64,000 nt of DNA from CAZCCC01 sp964535715 (GTDB lineage: Bacteria; Patescibacteriota; Patescibacteriia; Buchananbacterales; UBA6539). This document shows, in pieces, positions 27,218 through 34,674 of the stretch. How positions within the stretch are numbered: the first letter of the stretch is position 1; every line of letters begins with the position of its first letter. Both the position numbers and the translations under genes were made by a program. The notes under the pieces were generated by a model. It ran no database searches. It saw nothing but the letters and a program-made list of their open reading frames with translations, and was not told the origin of the DNA. The stretch spans positions 57,698 through 121,697 of the forward strand of contig CAZHUO010000001.1 of NCBI GenBank assembly GCA_964535715.1. Reading direction: 5' to 3'.

Positions 27218-27718
27218 ATGAAAAAAAATATATCAGACAAAAATGGATTTACCCTTATGGAGCTGATAGTGGTAGTTGCCATTATCGGAATTTTATCAAC
27301 TGCAGGCATTATTGCTTTTGGCATGACCAGGCAAAAATCCAGAGATGCAAAAAGGCTAGCCGACATTAAACAGATTCAGAATTCTTTGGGACTTTATTAT
27401 GCCGATAAAAATCAATATCCGCCCCAGGGAATAGGAGGCTATGTTTTGGGAAGCGACGTTTTATGTCTTGACTCCGCTGGTTTTAGTTCAGAATGTTTTA
27501 GTAATATTTATATGAAGTCAGTTCCTTCAAACCCTTTGCCTAAAGGCCAGGGCTATCTATATAATTCATATGCTGCTGACGGCAGCCAATGCAGCAACGG
27601 TTTAAACCAGCTATGCATTAATTACAGCATTATTTTTGCTCTGGAGGGTAAGACTCAAGAGCTAGGGGATCCTGGCATTTTTATTGCCAACCAAAATGGG
27701 ATTAAAGCTCAGCAATGA
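27218..27718 (+). CDS. Second type IV pilin-like protein
   Basis: 166 residues. The leader MKKNISDKNG precedes FTLMELIVVVAIIGILSTAGIIAF, a class III signal with Glu5 (GFTLME). The RQKSRDAKRLADIKQIQNSLGLYYADKNQYPP stretch parallels the first pilin, so the two are paralogues. It carries extra cysteines in the C-terminal half. A weak extended -10 (TGC-TATGAT at about 27175-27183) lies upstream; no strong ribosome-binding site is seen. Confidence 0.93.
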   Translation: MKKNISDKNGFTLMELIVVVAIIGILSTAGIIAFGMTRQKSRDAKRLADIKQIQNSLGLYYADKNQYPPQGIGGYVLGSDVLCLDSAGFSSECFSNIYMKSVPSNPLPKGQGYLYNSYAADGSQCSNGLNQLCINYSIIFALEGKTQELGDPGIFIANQNGIKAQQ

Positions 27719-27834
27719 GTTTTACAATTTTGCCTGTAAAATACCGAAAATCCAGCTTAATATTGCTTTAAAAAATCCGCTTTCAAGTCGGTTTTTTTTA
27801 AAAAAAGTAGTTTGCTAAATTTGGAGTATCGGGG

Positions 27835-27840
27835 TAAAAT
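27835..27840 (+). promoter_or_regulatory. -10 element of the prepilin peptidase gene, leaderless spacing
   Basis: TAAAAT (27835-27840) is followed by six bases and the ATG at 27847. No TG extension is present here (GGG precedes), so support is weaker than at 23043 and 60302. Confidence 0.45.
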
Positions 27841-27846
27841 TATTCT

Positions 27847-28593
27847 ATGGAAGGCTTATTCATTTTCATATTTGGTTTGATGATCGGCAGTTTTTTAAAT
27901 GTCGTAATTTTTCGTCTGGAAAAAAACAAGTCTTTTATTTTCGGGCGTTCGGCTTGTCGAAGCTGCGGCGGTAAAATTCTTTGGTACGATAATATTCCTG
28001 TTTTAAGCTTTATTTTTTTGCGGGGAAAATGCCGCAATTGCAAAAAATCGATTTCTTGGCAATATCCTTTGGTTGAGCTTGCGTGCGGGATTATCTTTTT
28101 TTGGCTTTATTCTTATTTTGGGATAAGTTTCAAATTTTTCAGCTTTTTGGTTTTCAGCTGCTTTCTTTTGGTTATATTTGTTTATGACCTCAAGCACTAT
28201 TTGATTTTGGATAAAGTCAGCATTTTGGCGATGGCTGCCGCTTTGGCATTAAATTTATTTTCCGACATTGGTTTTTTGAATTTAATTTTTGCCGCAATTG
28301 CCGGCGGCGGTTTTTTTGCTTTTCAGTTTTTTGTTTCAAAGGGAAAATGGGTAGGTGACGGCGATATAAGGCTTGGCATTTTAATGGGCTTGATGCTTGG
28401 ACTAAAGATGCTTTTAGTCGCTTTATTTTTAGCTTATATAATAGGATCTTTTGTTGGCATTTTTTTGATAATGTTTAAGCGGAAAAAAATGTCTTCCCAG
28501 GTTCCTTTTGGGCCATTTTTAGCATTAGCCACTTTTATTGTCTTAATTTACGGAGAAGAAATTTTAAACTGGTATATTAATTTATTGCATTAA
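27847..28593 (+). CDS. pilD: Prepilin peptidase (PilD, A24 family)
   Basis: Membrane aspartyl protease that removes prepilin leaders. 248 residues. The N-terminal domain has the GSFLNVVIFRL start and a four-cysteine motif (Cys37, Cys40, Cys62, Cys65). The two catalytic aspartates lie in the VYDLKHYLILD segment and in GKWVGDGDIRLGILMGL. About eight hydrophobic segments are visible. It overlaps the next gene by one base and probably processes the six prepilin-like proteins in the window. Confidence 0.95.
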   Translation: MEGLFIFIFGLMIGSFLNVVIFRLEKNKSFIFGRSACRSCGGKILWYDNIPVLSFIFLRGKCRNCKKSISWQYPLVELACGIIFFWLYSYFGISFKFFSFLVFSCFLLVIFVYDLKHYLILDKVSILAMAAALALNLFSDIGFLNLIFAAIAGGGFFAFQFFVSKGKWVGDGDIRLGILMGLMLGLKMLLVALFLAYIIGSFVGIFLIMFKRKKMSSQVPFGPFLALATFIVLIYGEEILNWYINLLH

Positions 28594-29207
28594 TGAATCA
28601 TTTAAAAAAAAATGAAGGATTTACAATGATTGAGCTGATTATTTCAGCGTCAGTTATTGTTATAATTTTTTCGTTTATTTTGGCAAATTTTAAAATCAGC
28701 CAAACAAAAGCCGGATTGGATTTTTCATTAAAACAGATAATAAACGGAATAGAGACTGCCCGCGGATTTACGCTGGGCGGAAAAATATTGGCTTTAGGTT
28801 TTTTTCCGGCGGGCGGCTATGGCATTGAGTTTAGAGCCAATCCTTCAAGCTATCAAATTTTTGCAATTCCTTCATTAGGTGGCGAAAATTATCCTTTAAG
28901 CAATGAGCATAAGGAATTTTCACAGATTGATTTTATTTCGCCTATTCCTTCTACTCCGCAATTCGGATTTATTGCTACGGCTGATATTGATCAAAATCCA
29001 TGTTATATAGGAAATTATTTTCGAATAGTTTTTCAAAGCCCGCAATTAATTTATGCCGAATGGGACAAAGAAAATTATCCTTGTAATGAAATACCGGAAA
29101 TAAAATATGTTGCCGGCATGCTCAAAGATAAAACAAACGGCAGGCAATCTTATTTTTTTGTTTCGCTGGTCTCCGGTTCTGTCTTCGGCAGTTTAAATTA
29201 TGATTAA
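28593..29207 (+). CDS. Minor pseudopilin-like protein (GspH/FimT type)
   Basis: 204 residues with leader MNHLKKNEG and FTMIELIISASVIVIIFSFILANF, a class III signal with Glu5. The globular part is unlike the major pilins and resembles the FimT/GspH group by size and position in a minor pilin cluster. Overlapping ends with both neighbours (ATGA-type at 28593 and eight bases at 29200) show tight translational coupling. Confidence 0.85.
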   Translation: MNHLKKNEGFTMIELIISASVIVIIFSFILANFKISQTKAGLDFSLKQIINGIETARGFTLGGKILALGFFPAGGYGIEFRANPSSYQIFAIPSLGGENYPLSNEHKEFSQIDFISPIPSTPQFGFIATADIDQNPCYIGNYFRIVFQSPQLIYAEWDKENYPCNEIPEIKYVAGMLKDKTNGRQSYFFVSLVSGSVFGSLNYD

Positions 29208-29772
29208 TTATAAAAAAAATAGAGGTCAAAGTTTAGTTGAAGTAGTCGCCGCTATCGGGATTTTTTTAATGGTTGTGTCGGTGATTTTGGCTTTAACGGC
29301 CACAAATATTGCCGGACAAAAAACAAGCGAATTTCAGATAATTGCAAATAATTTAGCCAGAGAAGGAATAGAGGTTGTAAGGAATATCAGAGACAGTAAC
29401 TGGCTCATAGGAAATGATTGGGATTTGGGGCTTAAGGGGTCGGTATTAAATCAGAATAATGAGGCAGTAGCAGTTTTTAAAGATGGCAATTGGGTGCTTG
29501 ACTTGCCGAACAATGATTCGCTTTATCTTTCGGAATCTGGAATTTACAGCCATGAAAGTGATGGCGGAACATTAACTGTTTTTTCCCGCCGACTTACTTT
29601 GGATAATATCTGCATAAATGATGCAACTGGCGAGGAAGGCATAACAAAGCAGCTGTGCAGCGATCAGGGAAAAAGAAAAATCGGCATAAAAATAAGTTCT
29701 GAAGTAAGATGGTTTGAAAGGGGCAGTGAAAAAAAATTAGTTTTGGAAAATTTAATTTATGATTGGAAATAG
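29200..29772 (+). CDS. Minor pseudopilin-like protein (PilV/GspI type)
   Basis: 190 residues with leader MINYKKNRG and QSLVEVVAAIGIFLMVVSVIL. The +1 residue is Gln rather than Phe, but Glu5 is kept, as in PilV/GspI-like minor pilins. The IANNLAREGIEVVRNIRDSNWL segment is common in CPR minor pilins. Its 3' end overlaps the next gene by 14 bp. Confidence 0.85.
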   Translation: MINYKKNRGQSLVEVVAAIGIFLMVVSVILALTATNIAGQKTSEFQIIANNLAREGIEVVRNIRDSNWLIGNDWDLGLKGSVLNQNNEAVAVFKDGNWVLDLPNNDSLYLSESGIYSHESDGGTLTVFSRRLTLDNICINDATGEEGITKQLCSDQGKRKIGIKISSEVRWFERGSEKKLVLENLIYDWK

Positions 29773-30619
29773 AATTACAAGAAAACCCGTCTCGCCTTCG
29801 GCTCGCCGAGGCGGACAAAAAAACAATAAATCCCGCCTACGCCCTATGGTCTTCGGCGGACAGGCAAAAAAACAAGCTGGATTTACTTTGGTTGAAATTT
29901 TAGTAGTAATGGCCGTTTTTGCCGTCTTGGGAGTTTTATTGGTGAATATTTTTATTATGGCTTTACAGTCGCAACGGCAAACTTCAAGCCGGCAAAAAGC
30001 TTTGGGCGCGATTCGCTATGTGGCTGAAAATATTTCTCGGCAGATCAGAACTTCAGAAATAAATTATGATTATTACCAAGCAAATCAGGGAATTATTAAT
30101 CCGCAAGAATCTTTAGCTTTGATAAACCAGCAGGGTGAAACTTATGTTTACCAAAAGTTTCAAGATGAAAATGGAAAAAATTATATCGGCGCGGCAATTA
30201 CAAAAAATGGGTATACCGATTATGCTCTTTTGACAAATCCGAGAGAAATTGATGTAAAAAGATTTGATTTCTATATTAATCCGATTTCTAATCCATTTTT
30301 ACAGGAAAGGTGCAATCAGCCGTCAGATTGCATTAGAAACAGCTGTACGATCGATGATTCAATCGGTGATAAGTCCGGTTTTTGTTGCTGCATTCAAGAT
30401 AGCGATTGTTTAAGCAAAAATTGCGATTTAAGCGAGGAATCTCAAAATCTATTTAATCAGTATTGCGGACAAAATGGTTTTGGCGGAACATGTTTGGAGA
30501 TTAATGCCCAGCCTAAAGTAACGATAGTCTTAGAATTTGAATCTGTCAGTTTAAAAATTAATGAGCGGAAAACAATAAATTTTCAAACGACGGTTTCCAG
30601 CCGAGTTTATAAAAGATAA
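29759..30619 (+). CDS. Minor pseudopilin-like protein (PilW/GspJ type) with repeat-derived leader
   Basis: 286 residues if started at 29759. The class III signal GFTLVEILVVMAVFAVLGVLLVNIF begins at residue 41, giving a leader far longer than normal. The DNA coding for residues ~10-36 is a palindrome-rich insertion (29787-29868), so the leader is largely repeat-derived. An in-frame ATG at 29846, itself inside the insertion, would give a normal 12-residue leader but lacks a ribosome-binding site. The globular part contains a cysteine-rich stretch (CNQPSDCIRNSC ... CCCIQDSDCLSKNC). Confidence 0.82.
   Translation: MIGNRITRKPVSPSARRGGQKNNKSRLRPMVFGGQAKKQAGFTLVEILVVMAVFAVLGVLLVNIFIMALQSQRQTSSRQKALGAIRYVAENISRQIRTSEINYDYYQANQGIINPQESLALINQQGETYVYQKFQDENGKNYIGAAITKNGYTDYALLTNPREIDVKRFDFYINPISNPFLQERCNQPSDCIRNSCTIDDSIGDKSGFCCCIQDSDCLSKNCDLSEESQNLFNQYCGQNGFGGTCLEINAQPKVTIVLEFESVSLKINERKTINFQTTVSSRVYKR
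29787..29868. repeat. Palindromic elements inserted in the leader of a minor pilin gene
   Basis: Two adjacent palindromes: CGCCTTCGGC...GCCGAGGCGG, and CCCGCCTACGCCC with the TCTTCGGCGGACAGGC segment. Both belong to the CCGCC/GGCGG palindrome family seen in the non-coding DNA of this window. They are read in frame and keep the gene open. Confidence 0.8.
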
Positions 30620-30621
30620 TT

Positions 30622-31494
30622 ATGTTTTTAAATGATAAAAATCAATCCGGAATGGTTTTAGTTTTGGCGGTTTTAATAATTACCGCGGTCTTAGCTACGG
30701 CGGCGGTTTTTACCAGTTTGGTTATCAGGGAAATACAGCAGTCTAGGCTGATTGATCAGTCGATTCAATCTTATTTTTTGGCTGAAAGCGGAAGCGAAAA
30801 AGCGCTTTATCAGATAAGGCGAATGGAGGCGGTAATCAGCTGTAGCCTGCTTGGCAAAGGCAGCTGCAATCAAGATGGTTATTGTTCTGCCGACTCATCT
30901 ATTCCCTGTGTTAGCGAGAGAGGCGAACTGGGACTTTTAGGCGGCTGGGAAATAAAAGGAAGCAACGAAAAAGAAACACTGGTTTTACTTAATCCCGGAC
31001 AGTCTTTTCAAGTTGATTTATTTAATCCTTATCAGTCATGGCAGTCGAATATAAACGGAATTAAAGTCGAAAGAAACGATACCGGAATTACGCCAATCGG
31101 GGAATTTACCAATCTGACAACGATTTTAGGAGTTAATCTTACCAGCGTATGTAAAGACCAGCCTCCGGTTTTTAAGGATTATTTAGATGATCCTCAAGCA
31201 ATAATCAGTGCGATTGATCAGCAAAATATTCATAAAGATTGTTCGTATTCTTTTAGGATAAATTATCCATTTGGCGGTGATTCTCCTCTTGTGGCAATGA
31301 TTAAAGTTTTTGATGTTGATGTTGTTCCTAATTTACAGCTGGATATTCCCAGCCGCCTGATAATTAATTCGTCGGCAATTTTTGGTAAGTCTTTTCAAAG
31401 CGTAATTGTTCGAACGCCAATGAGGGCGCCGTTATCCGGTCTTTATGATTTTGTTTTATTTTCCGAAGAGCAGATTGTTAAAAAAACAAGATAA
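30622..31494 (+). CDS. PilX/GspK-like minor pilin or pilus-associated membrane protein
   Basis: 290 residues. The N-terminus MFLNDKNQSGMVLVLAVLIITAVLATAAVFTSLVI has the PilX-like form (no strict Phe+1, no Glu5), followed by the LIDQSIQSYFLAESGSEKALYQIRR segment typical of the PilX N-terminal domain. The remainder is a unique globular region with several cysteines. It ends the minor pilin operon. Its last codons (KKTR-stop) are encoded by the first bases of an AAGATAAG inverted repeat. Confidence 0.8.
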   Translation: MFLNDKNQSGMVLVLAVLIITAVLATAAVFTSLVIREIQQSRLIDQSIQSYFLAESGSEKALYQIRRMEAVISCSLLGKGSCNQDGYCSADSSIPCVSERGELGLLGGWEIKGSNEKETLVLLNPGQSFQVDLFNPYQSWQSNINGIKVERNDTGITPIGEFTNLTTILGVNLTSVCKDQPPVFKDYLDDPQAIISAIDQQNIHKDCSYSFRINYPFGGDSPLVAMIKVFDVDVVPNLQLDIPSRLIINSSAIFGKSFQSVIVRTPMRAPLSGLYDFVLFSEEQIVKKTR

Positions 31495-31570
31495 GCAAGA
31501 TAAGTTTTAAGCAAGATAAGAATTATTTTGCTACTTATCTTGCTTATCTTGCCGAATACTTATCTTGCTT
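31487..31570. repeat. Inverted repeat of AAGCAAGATAAG units
   Basis: Three AAG(C)AAGATAAG words on the left (31487-31520) face three complementary CTTATCTTGCTT words on the right (31534-31570) across a short loop. The structure starts inside the PilX-like coding region, includes its stop codon, and ends seven bases before the ligA ATG. It may also act as a terminator. Confidence 0.85.
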
Positions 31571-31577
31571 AAAAAAT

Positions 31578-33602
31578 ATGGATAAACAACAAGCCAAAAA
31601 AAGAATAGATAAACTGATTAAACAAATCGATGAATTGCGCTACCGCTATCATGTATTAGATGATCCGACGGTAAGCGATTCAATTTATGATTCGCTGCAG
31701 CAGGAACTGAAAAGTCTGGAAGAGCAATTTTCAGATTTGAAACGTCCTGATTCGCCATTGTTGCGAATCGGTGGCAAACCCTTGGATAAGTTTATTAAAG
31801 TAAAACACGCCGTTCGACAGTGGTCTTTTAATGATGCTTTTTCCAAAGAAGAATTAATAGACTGGCAGGAAAGAATTTCGAAGTTTCTGGCTAAAGAAAA
31901 TAAACAGGCTGAATTGGAATATGTCTGCGAACTTAAAATCGATGGTTTGCATGTTGTTTTTACGTATGAGGAAGGCTTATTAAAGCTGGCGGCTACCCGC
32001 GGCGACGGCATAGTTGGCGAAGATGTCACGCAGAATATTAAAACGATTAATAGCGTACCTATTAGCTTGAAAAAACCCTTAGACATTATAGTTGAAGGCG
32101 AAGTTTGGCTTTCAGAAAATCAGCTTAAAGAATTAAATAAACAGCGGAAAAAAAATAACGAGCCGGAGTTTGCCAATCCGCGTAATGCCGCGGCCGGAAC
32201 AATCCGTCAGCTTGATTCAAAAGTGGTGGCCCAGCGAAAGCTGGATTGTTTTGTTTATGACTGGTCAGGAGGGAAGGAAAAATTTCCTCAAACTCAGTTT
32301 GAAGAACTTAAGCAGCTAAAAGAGATTGGCTTTAAAGTCAATCCTCATTATCGGCTTTGTAAAAGCATTGAAGAGATAATGGAATTTTGGCAGGAGTGGC
32401 AGAAAAAAAGGGAGTTAGAACCTTATTGGATCGATGGCATAGTTGTCAAAGTCAATCAGCGTAATTTGCAGGATATTTTGGGTCATGTCGGCAAAGCTCC
32501 GCGCTGGGCAATTGCTTTTAAATTTCCGGCCGAAGAAGTGGCTACGGTTGTTGAAGACATAAAAGTTCAAATTGGCCGACTGGGCACGCTGACGCCGGTG
32601 GCTGAGCTTAGACCGGTTAAGCTTGCCGGAACTGTAGTTAAGAGGGCGACTTTGCATAATATTGATCAAATCCGGAGGCTGGGTGTAAAAATCGGCGATA
32701 CCGTTGTTATTAGAAAAGCAGGTGAGATTATTCCGGAAGTTCTTTCGGTTTTGCCAAAGCTTCGAACCGGCCAGGAAAAAGAATTTAGAATGCCAAGTAA
32801 ATGTCCGGTTTGCGGTTCAGCGGTAGGTAAAAAGGAAATAATTGAAAAAGGTGGCGGTAATAGCGTGGCGGTTTTTTGCACCAATAAAAACTGTTTTGCC
32901 CAAAAACAGCGACAGCTGATTCATTTTGTGTCAAAAAAAGCTTTTAATATTGACGGCTTGGGTAAAAAAATCGTGATTCAATTAATGGAAGAAGGGTTGC
33001 TGAAAACACCGGCTGATATTTTTAAACTGGAAAAAGATGATTTATTGCCGCTTGAAAGATTTGCCGAGAAATCAGCGGATAATTTAATTTTGGCAATCAG
33101 CCAGGCAAAAAATATTACTTTGCCAAAATTCATCTATGCTTTGGGGATCGCTCATGTTGGCGAAGAGACAGCGGTTTCGTTGGCCGATTTTTTTGGCAGC
33201 CTTGGCAGGTTAAAAAAAGTGACATCCTTAGATTTGGAAAAAATCAATGACATCGGACCGGTGGTTAGCGAAAGCATCCTTGACTGGATTTCTTCAGATG
33301 AGAATTTAAAATTAATTGAAGAAATTGAATTTAGCGGGGTTAAAGTCTCATGGCAAAAACCAAAATCAGCAAGCAGTTTACTGAATGGTAAGAAAATTGT
33401 TGTCACCGGAACGCTGGAATCATTAAGCCGCGAAGAAGCCAAAGAAAAAATCCGCCAATATGGCGGGGACTGGGTTTCTTCTGTTTCCAAAAATACCGAT
33501 TATGTAGTAGTTGGGGAAAATCCCGGTTCAAAAGCCGCTAAGGCAGAAAAATTGGGAGTTAAAATTATTAATGAGAAGGAGTTTTTGGACTTGCTTAAAT
33601 AG
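31578..33602 (+). CDS. ligA: NAD-dependent DNA ligase
   Basis: 674 residues, the normal LigA length. It has an N-terminal Ia domain (YRYHVLDDPTVSDSIYDSL), the adenylation motif CELKIDGLHV with the nucleophilic lysine in KIDG, the AATRGDGIVGEDVTQN motif, an OB-fold, a Cys4 zinc finger (CPVCGS ... CTNKNC), helix-hairpin-helix repeats and a C-terminal BRCT domain (NGKKIVVTGTLESLSREEAKEKI). It seals nicks in replication and repair. It follows the pilus locus and seems unrelated to it. Confidence 0.98.
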   Translation: MDKQQAKKRIDKLIKQIDELRYRYHVLDDPTVSDSIYDSLQQELKSLEEQFSDLKRPDSPLLRIGGKPLDKFIKVKHAVRQWSFNDAFSKEELIDWQERISKFLAKENKQAELEYVCELKIDGLHVVFTYEEGLLKLAATRGDGIVGEDVTQNIKTINSVPISLKKPLDIIVEGEVWLSENQLKELNKQRKKNNEPEFANPRNAAAGTIRQLDSKVVAQRKLDCFVYDWSGGKEKFPQTQFEELKQLKEIGFKVNPHYRLCKSIEEIMEFWQEWQKKRELEPYWIDGIVVKVNQRNLQDILGHVGKAPRWAIAFKFPAEEVATVVEDIKVQIGRLGTLTPVAELRPVKLAGTVVKRATLHNIDQIRRLGVKIGDTVVIRKAGEIIPEVLSVLPKLRTGQEKEFRMPSKCPVCGSAVGKKEIIEKGGGNSVAVFCTNKNCFAQKQRQLIHFVSKKAFNIDGLGKKIVIQLMEEGLLKTPADIFKLEKDDLLPLERFAEKSADNLILAISQAKNITLPKFIYALGIAHVGEETAVSLADFFGSLGRLKKVTSLDLEKINDIGPVVSESILDWISSDENLKLIEEIEFSGVKVSWQKPKSASSLLNGKKIVVTGTLESLSREEAKEKIRQYGGDWVSSVSKNTDYVVVGENPGSKAAKAEKLGVKIINEKEFLDLLK

Positions 33603-33931
33603 GATTAGTATTTTTAAAATATTGCTATAAGCCGCAGGATAGTCTGCTTGCCGTTTTCAAAATTAAGATATTCGAAATTGAATCTGCGCCAAAGGCGCAT
33701 CCTAAGCCACATCCCCGCCATAGGCGGACAAGCGCCTCTGGCGGAAAAATTTAAAATTCAAAATTTTTTTGTCCAGGGTTAAAACCCTGGTCTAATATTA
33801 CAAAATCCCCTAAAGGGGATTAATTATATCAACCCACTTTTCCGCCGAAGGCGGATACGCCTCTGGCGTAAGTGGGTTTTAAAAATTAGCCATAGATTTC
33901 AATCTATGGCGTTTGGTTAAATAAAAAAAGA
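33603..33931. repeat. Intergenic block of palindromes after ligA
   Basis: No gene is seen. It contains CGCCAAAGGCG and CCGCCATAGGCGG palindromes (about 33690-33750), CCAGGGTTAAAACCCTGG (33773-33790), AATCCCCTAAAGGGGATT (33805-33822), an ACCCACTT...AAGTGGGT stem enclosing a CCGCCGAAGGCGG palindrome (about 33834-33880), and GCCATAGATTTCAATCTATGGC (33889-33910). Each is a simple hairpin. Confidence 0.8.
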
Positions 33932-33998
33932 GCCCCTGGCATAAGTAATCGGTGGCTCGGGGGCAAAGCGCGATTAGAGAAACTTAAATGCCAGGGGC
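33932..33998. ncRNA. Candidate structured element 1: long-range hairpin
   Basis: GCCCCTGGCA (33932-33941) pairs perfectly with TGCCAGGGGC (33989-33998), enclosing ~47 bases that contain a competing GAGCC/GGCTC pairing. It is the first of four consecutive closed units before the tRNA at 34346. Transcription and strand are not established. Confidence 0.4.
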
Positions 33999-34009
33999 AA
34001 AAATTGAAC

Positions 34010-34102
34010 AGGGCGGCTGAAAGAAACATTTTTGGTCGGCTCTTGGGCGTACAGCAAGACTAGCTGTTGTAGAACCGGCCTGTCAATTTAGGCAGCCGCC
34101 CT
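34010..34102. ncRNA. Candidate structured element 2: multibranch hairpin
   Basis: AGGGCGGCTG (34010-34019) pairs with CAGCCGCCCT (34093-34102). Inside, on the plus strand, ACAGC-AAGACTA-GCTGT forms a 5-bp stem with a 7-base loop, enclosed by a CGGCTCT/AGAACCG stem. The shape is tRNA-sized but not a recognisable tRNA. Confidence 0.4.
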
Positions 34103-34123
34103 GAAAAAAAATAAGGAGCAGAG

Positions 34124-34198
34124 TGCCTCTGGCATTTAGGTTTGTGAGGGGGGGGCGGAAGGGGAGGAAAGGGAAAAAAACCTAGAATGCCAGAGGCA
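34124..34198. ncRNA. Candidate structured element 3: hairpin with G-run loop
   Basis: TGCCTCTGGCATT (34124-34136) pairs with AATGCCAGAGGCA (34186-34198), extended by TAGGTTT/AAACCTA. The loop is almost pure purine with G-runs of 8, 2, 4, 2 and 3 (34148-34173), enough for a possible G-quadruplex. Confidence 0.45.
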
Positions 34199-34208
34199 AA
34201 AAATTGGT

Positions 34209-34328
34209 CGGAGCGGCTAAATGCCACGCCATCGCAAGCAAAAAATATTTATTCACGGCGGACGCGCTTCAGCAATGACTCATCATTGCCATATTGCTTG
34301 TGCAGGAGGCTAAATTTTAGCCGCTCCG
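34209..34328. ncRNA. Candidate structured element 4: 13-bp closed unit
   Basis: CGGAGCGGCTAAA (34209-34221) pairs perfectly with TTTAGCCGCTCCG (34316-34328). An internal hairpin GCAATGA-CTCA-TCATTGC lies at about 34272-34289. It is immediately downstream, on the minus strand, of the tRNA at 34346-34423. Confidence 0.4.
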
Positions 34329-34345
34329 ATATTGTGTTTTAGGAA

Positions 34346-34423
34346 TGGTGTGACCGGCAGGATTTGAACCCGCAACCTCTTTCATAATAAGAAAGCATTC
34401 TAGTTCAGCTGAGCTGCGGCCAC
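34346..34423 (-). tRNA. tRNA-like gene, apparent anticodon AUU (Asn), atypical
   Basis: A cloverleaf can be drawn: acceptor GTGGCCG/CGGTCAC, discriminator A and an encoded CCA, anticodon stem CTTTC/GAAAG with loop TTATTAT (anticodon ATT), and T arm GCGGG-TTCAAAT-CCTGC. The D arm is poor: GCTC faces GAAT, with one mismatch and one wobble, and position 8 is C instead of U. An A34 tRNA-Asn would be unusual in bacteria. Two other tRNA-Asn(GTT) copies exist at 45785 and 46763. It may be a divergent or dying tRNA. Confidence 0.55.
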
Positions 34424-34430
34424 ACTTAAA

Positions 34431-34496
34431 GGAGTAGGAACGATTTTATTCGTTTCCAGGAAACAGCCCTGTTCCTGCTCAAATATGAGCTACTCC
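34431..34496 (-). ncRNA. Non-canonical 66-nt cloverleaf upstream of the tRNA-like gene
   Basis: On the minus strand GGAGTAG/CTACTCC closes three hairpins: CTCA-TATT-TGAG, CAGGAA...TTCCTG, and a bulged GAAACGA/TCGTTC arm. Order and size mimic a small tRNA, but the D, anticodon and T loops lack conserved bases. It lies between a good promoter (34521-34549) and the tRNA at 34346-34423, so it would be the first part of that transcript. Confidence 0.5.
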
Positions 34497-34520
34497 AACC
34501 CCAACCGAAATGATAAAGAT

Positions 34521-34549
34521 AAGATATTATATTACGAATGTTTTGTCAA
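34521..34549 (-). promoter_or_regulatory. Sigma-70 promoter for the cloverleaf and tRNA unit
   Basis: On the minus strand TTGACA (34549-34544), a 17-bp spacer, TATCTT (34526-34521). It points towards 34496 and overlaps no gene. Confidence 0.7.
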
Positions 34550-34558
34550 GTATTTTAA

Positions 34559-34597
34559 GAAAAAAGCGAGCAGATGTCTTTTTGACAAACAACTCGC
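34559..34597 (-). terminator. Rho-independent terminator of glgC
   Basis: On the minus strand GCGAG and TTGTC pair with GACA and CTCGC around an AAAAA loop, followed by a run of six T. It lies ~80 bp after the glgC stop. Confidence 0.75.
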
Positions 34598-34674
34598 CCG
34601 TCTGCTGATTAGTTTGAATCAGCTGCTCATTTCCTTGAAATTGACAAGCATCATAGGCGTCTAATATTAAAGAA

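Noticed and set aside
27700..27718. UGA recoding to glycine as in some CPR lineages
   Set aside because: Genes such as those ending at 27718 and 54931 terminate at TGA at sensible family lengths, and no full-length gene here has internal TGA.
33932..34328. Integron attC sites
   Set aside because: The stems have no RYYYAAC/GTTRRRY core boxes, there are no cassette genes, and no tyrosine integron integrase is present.
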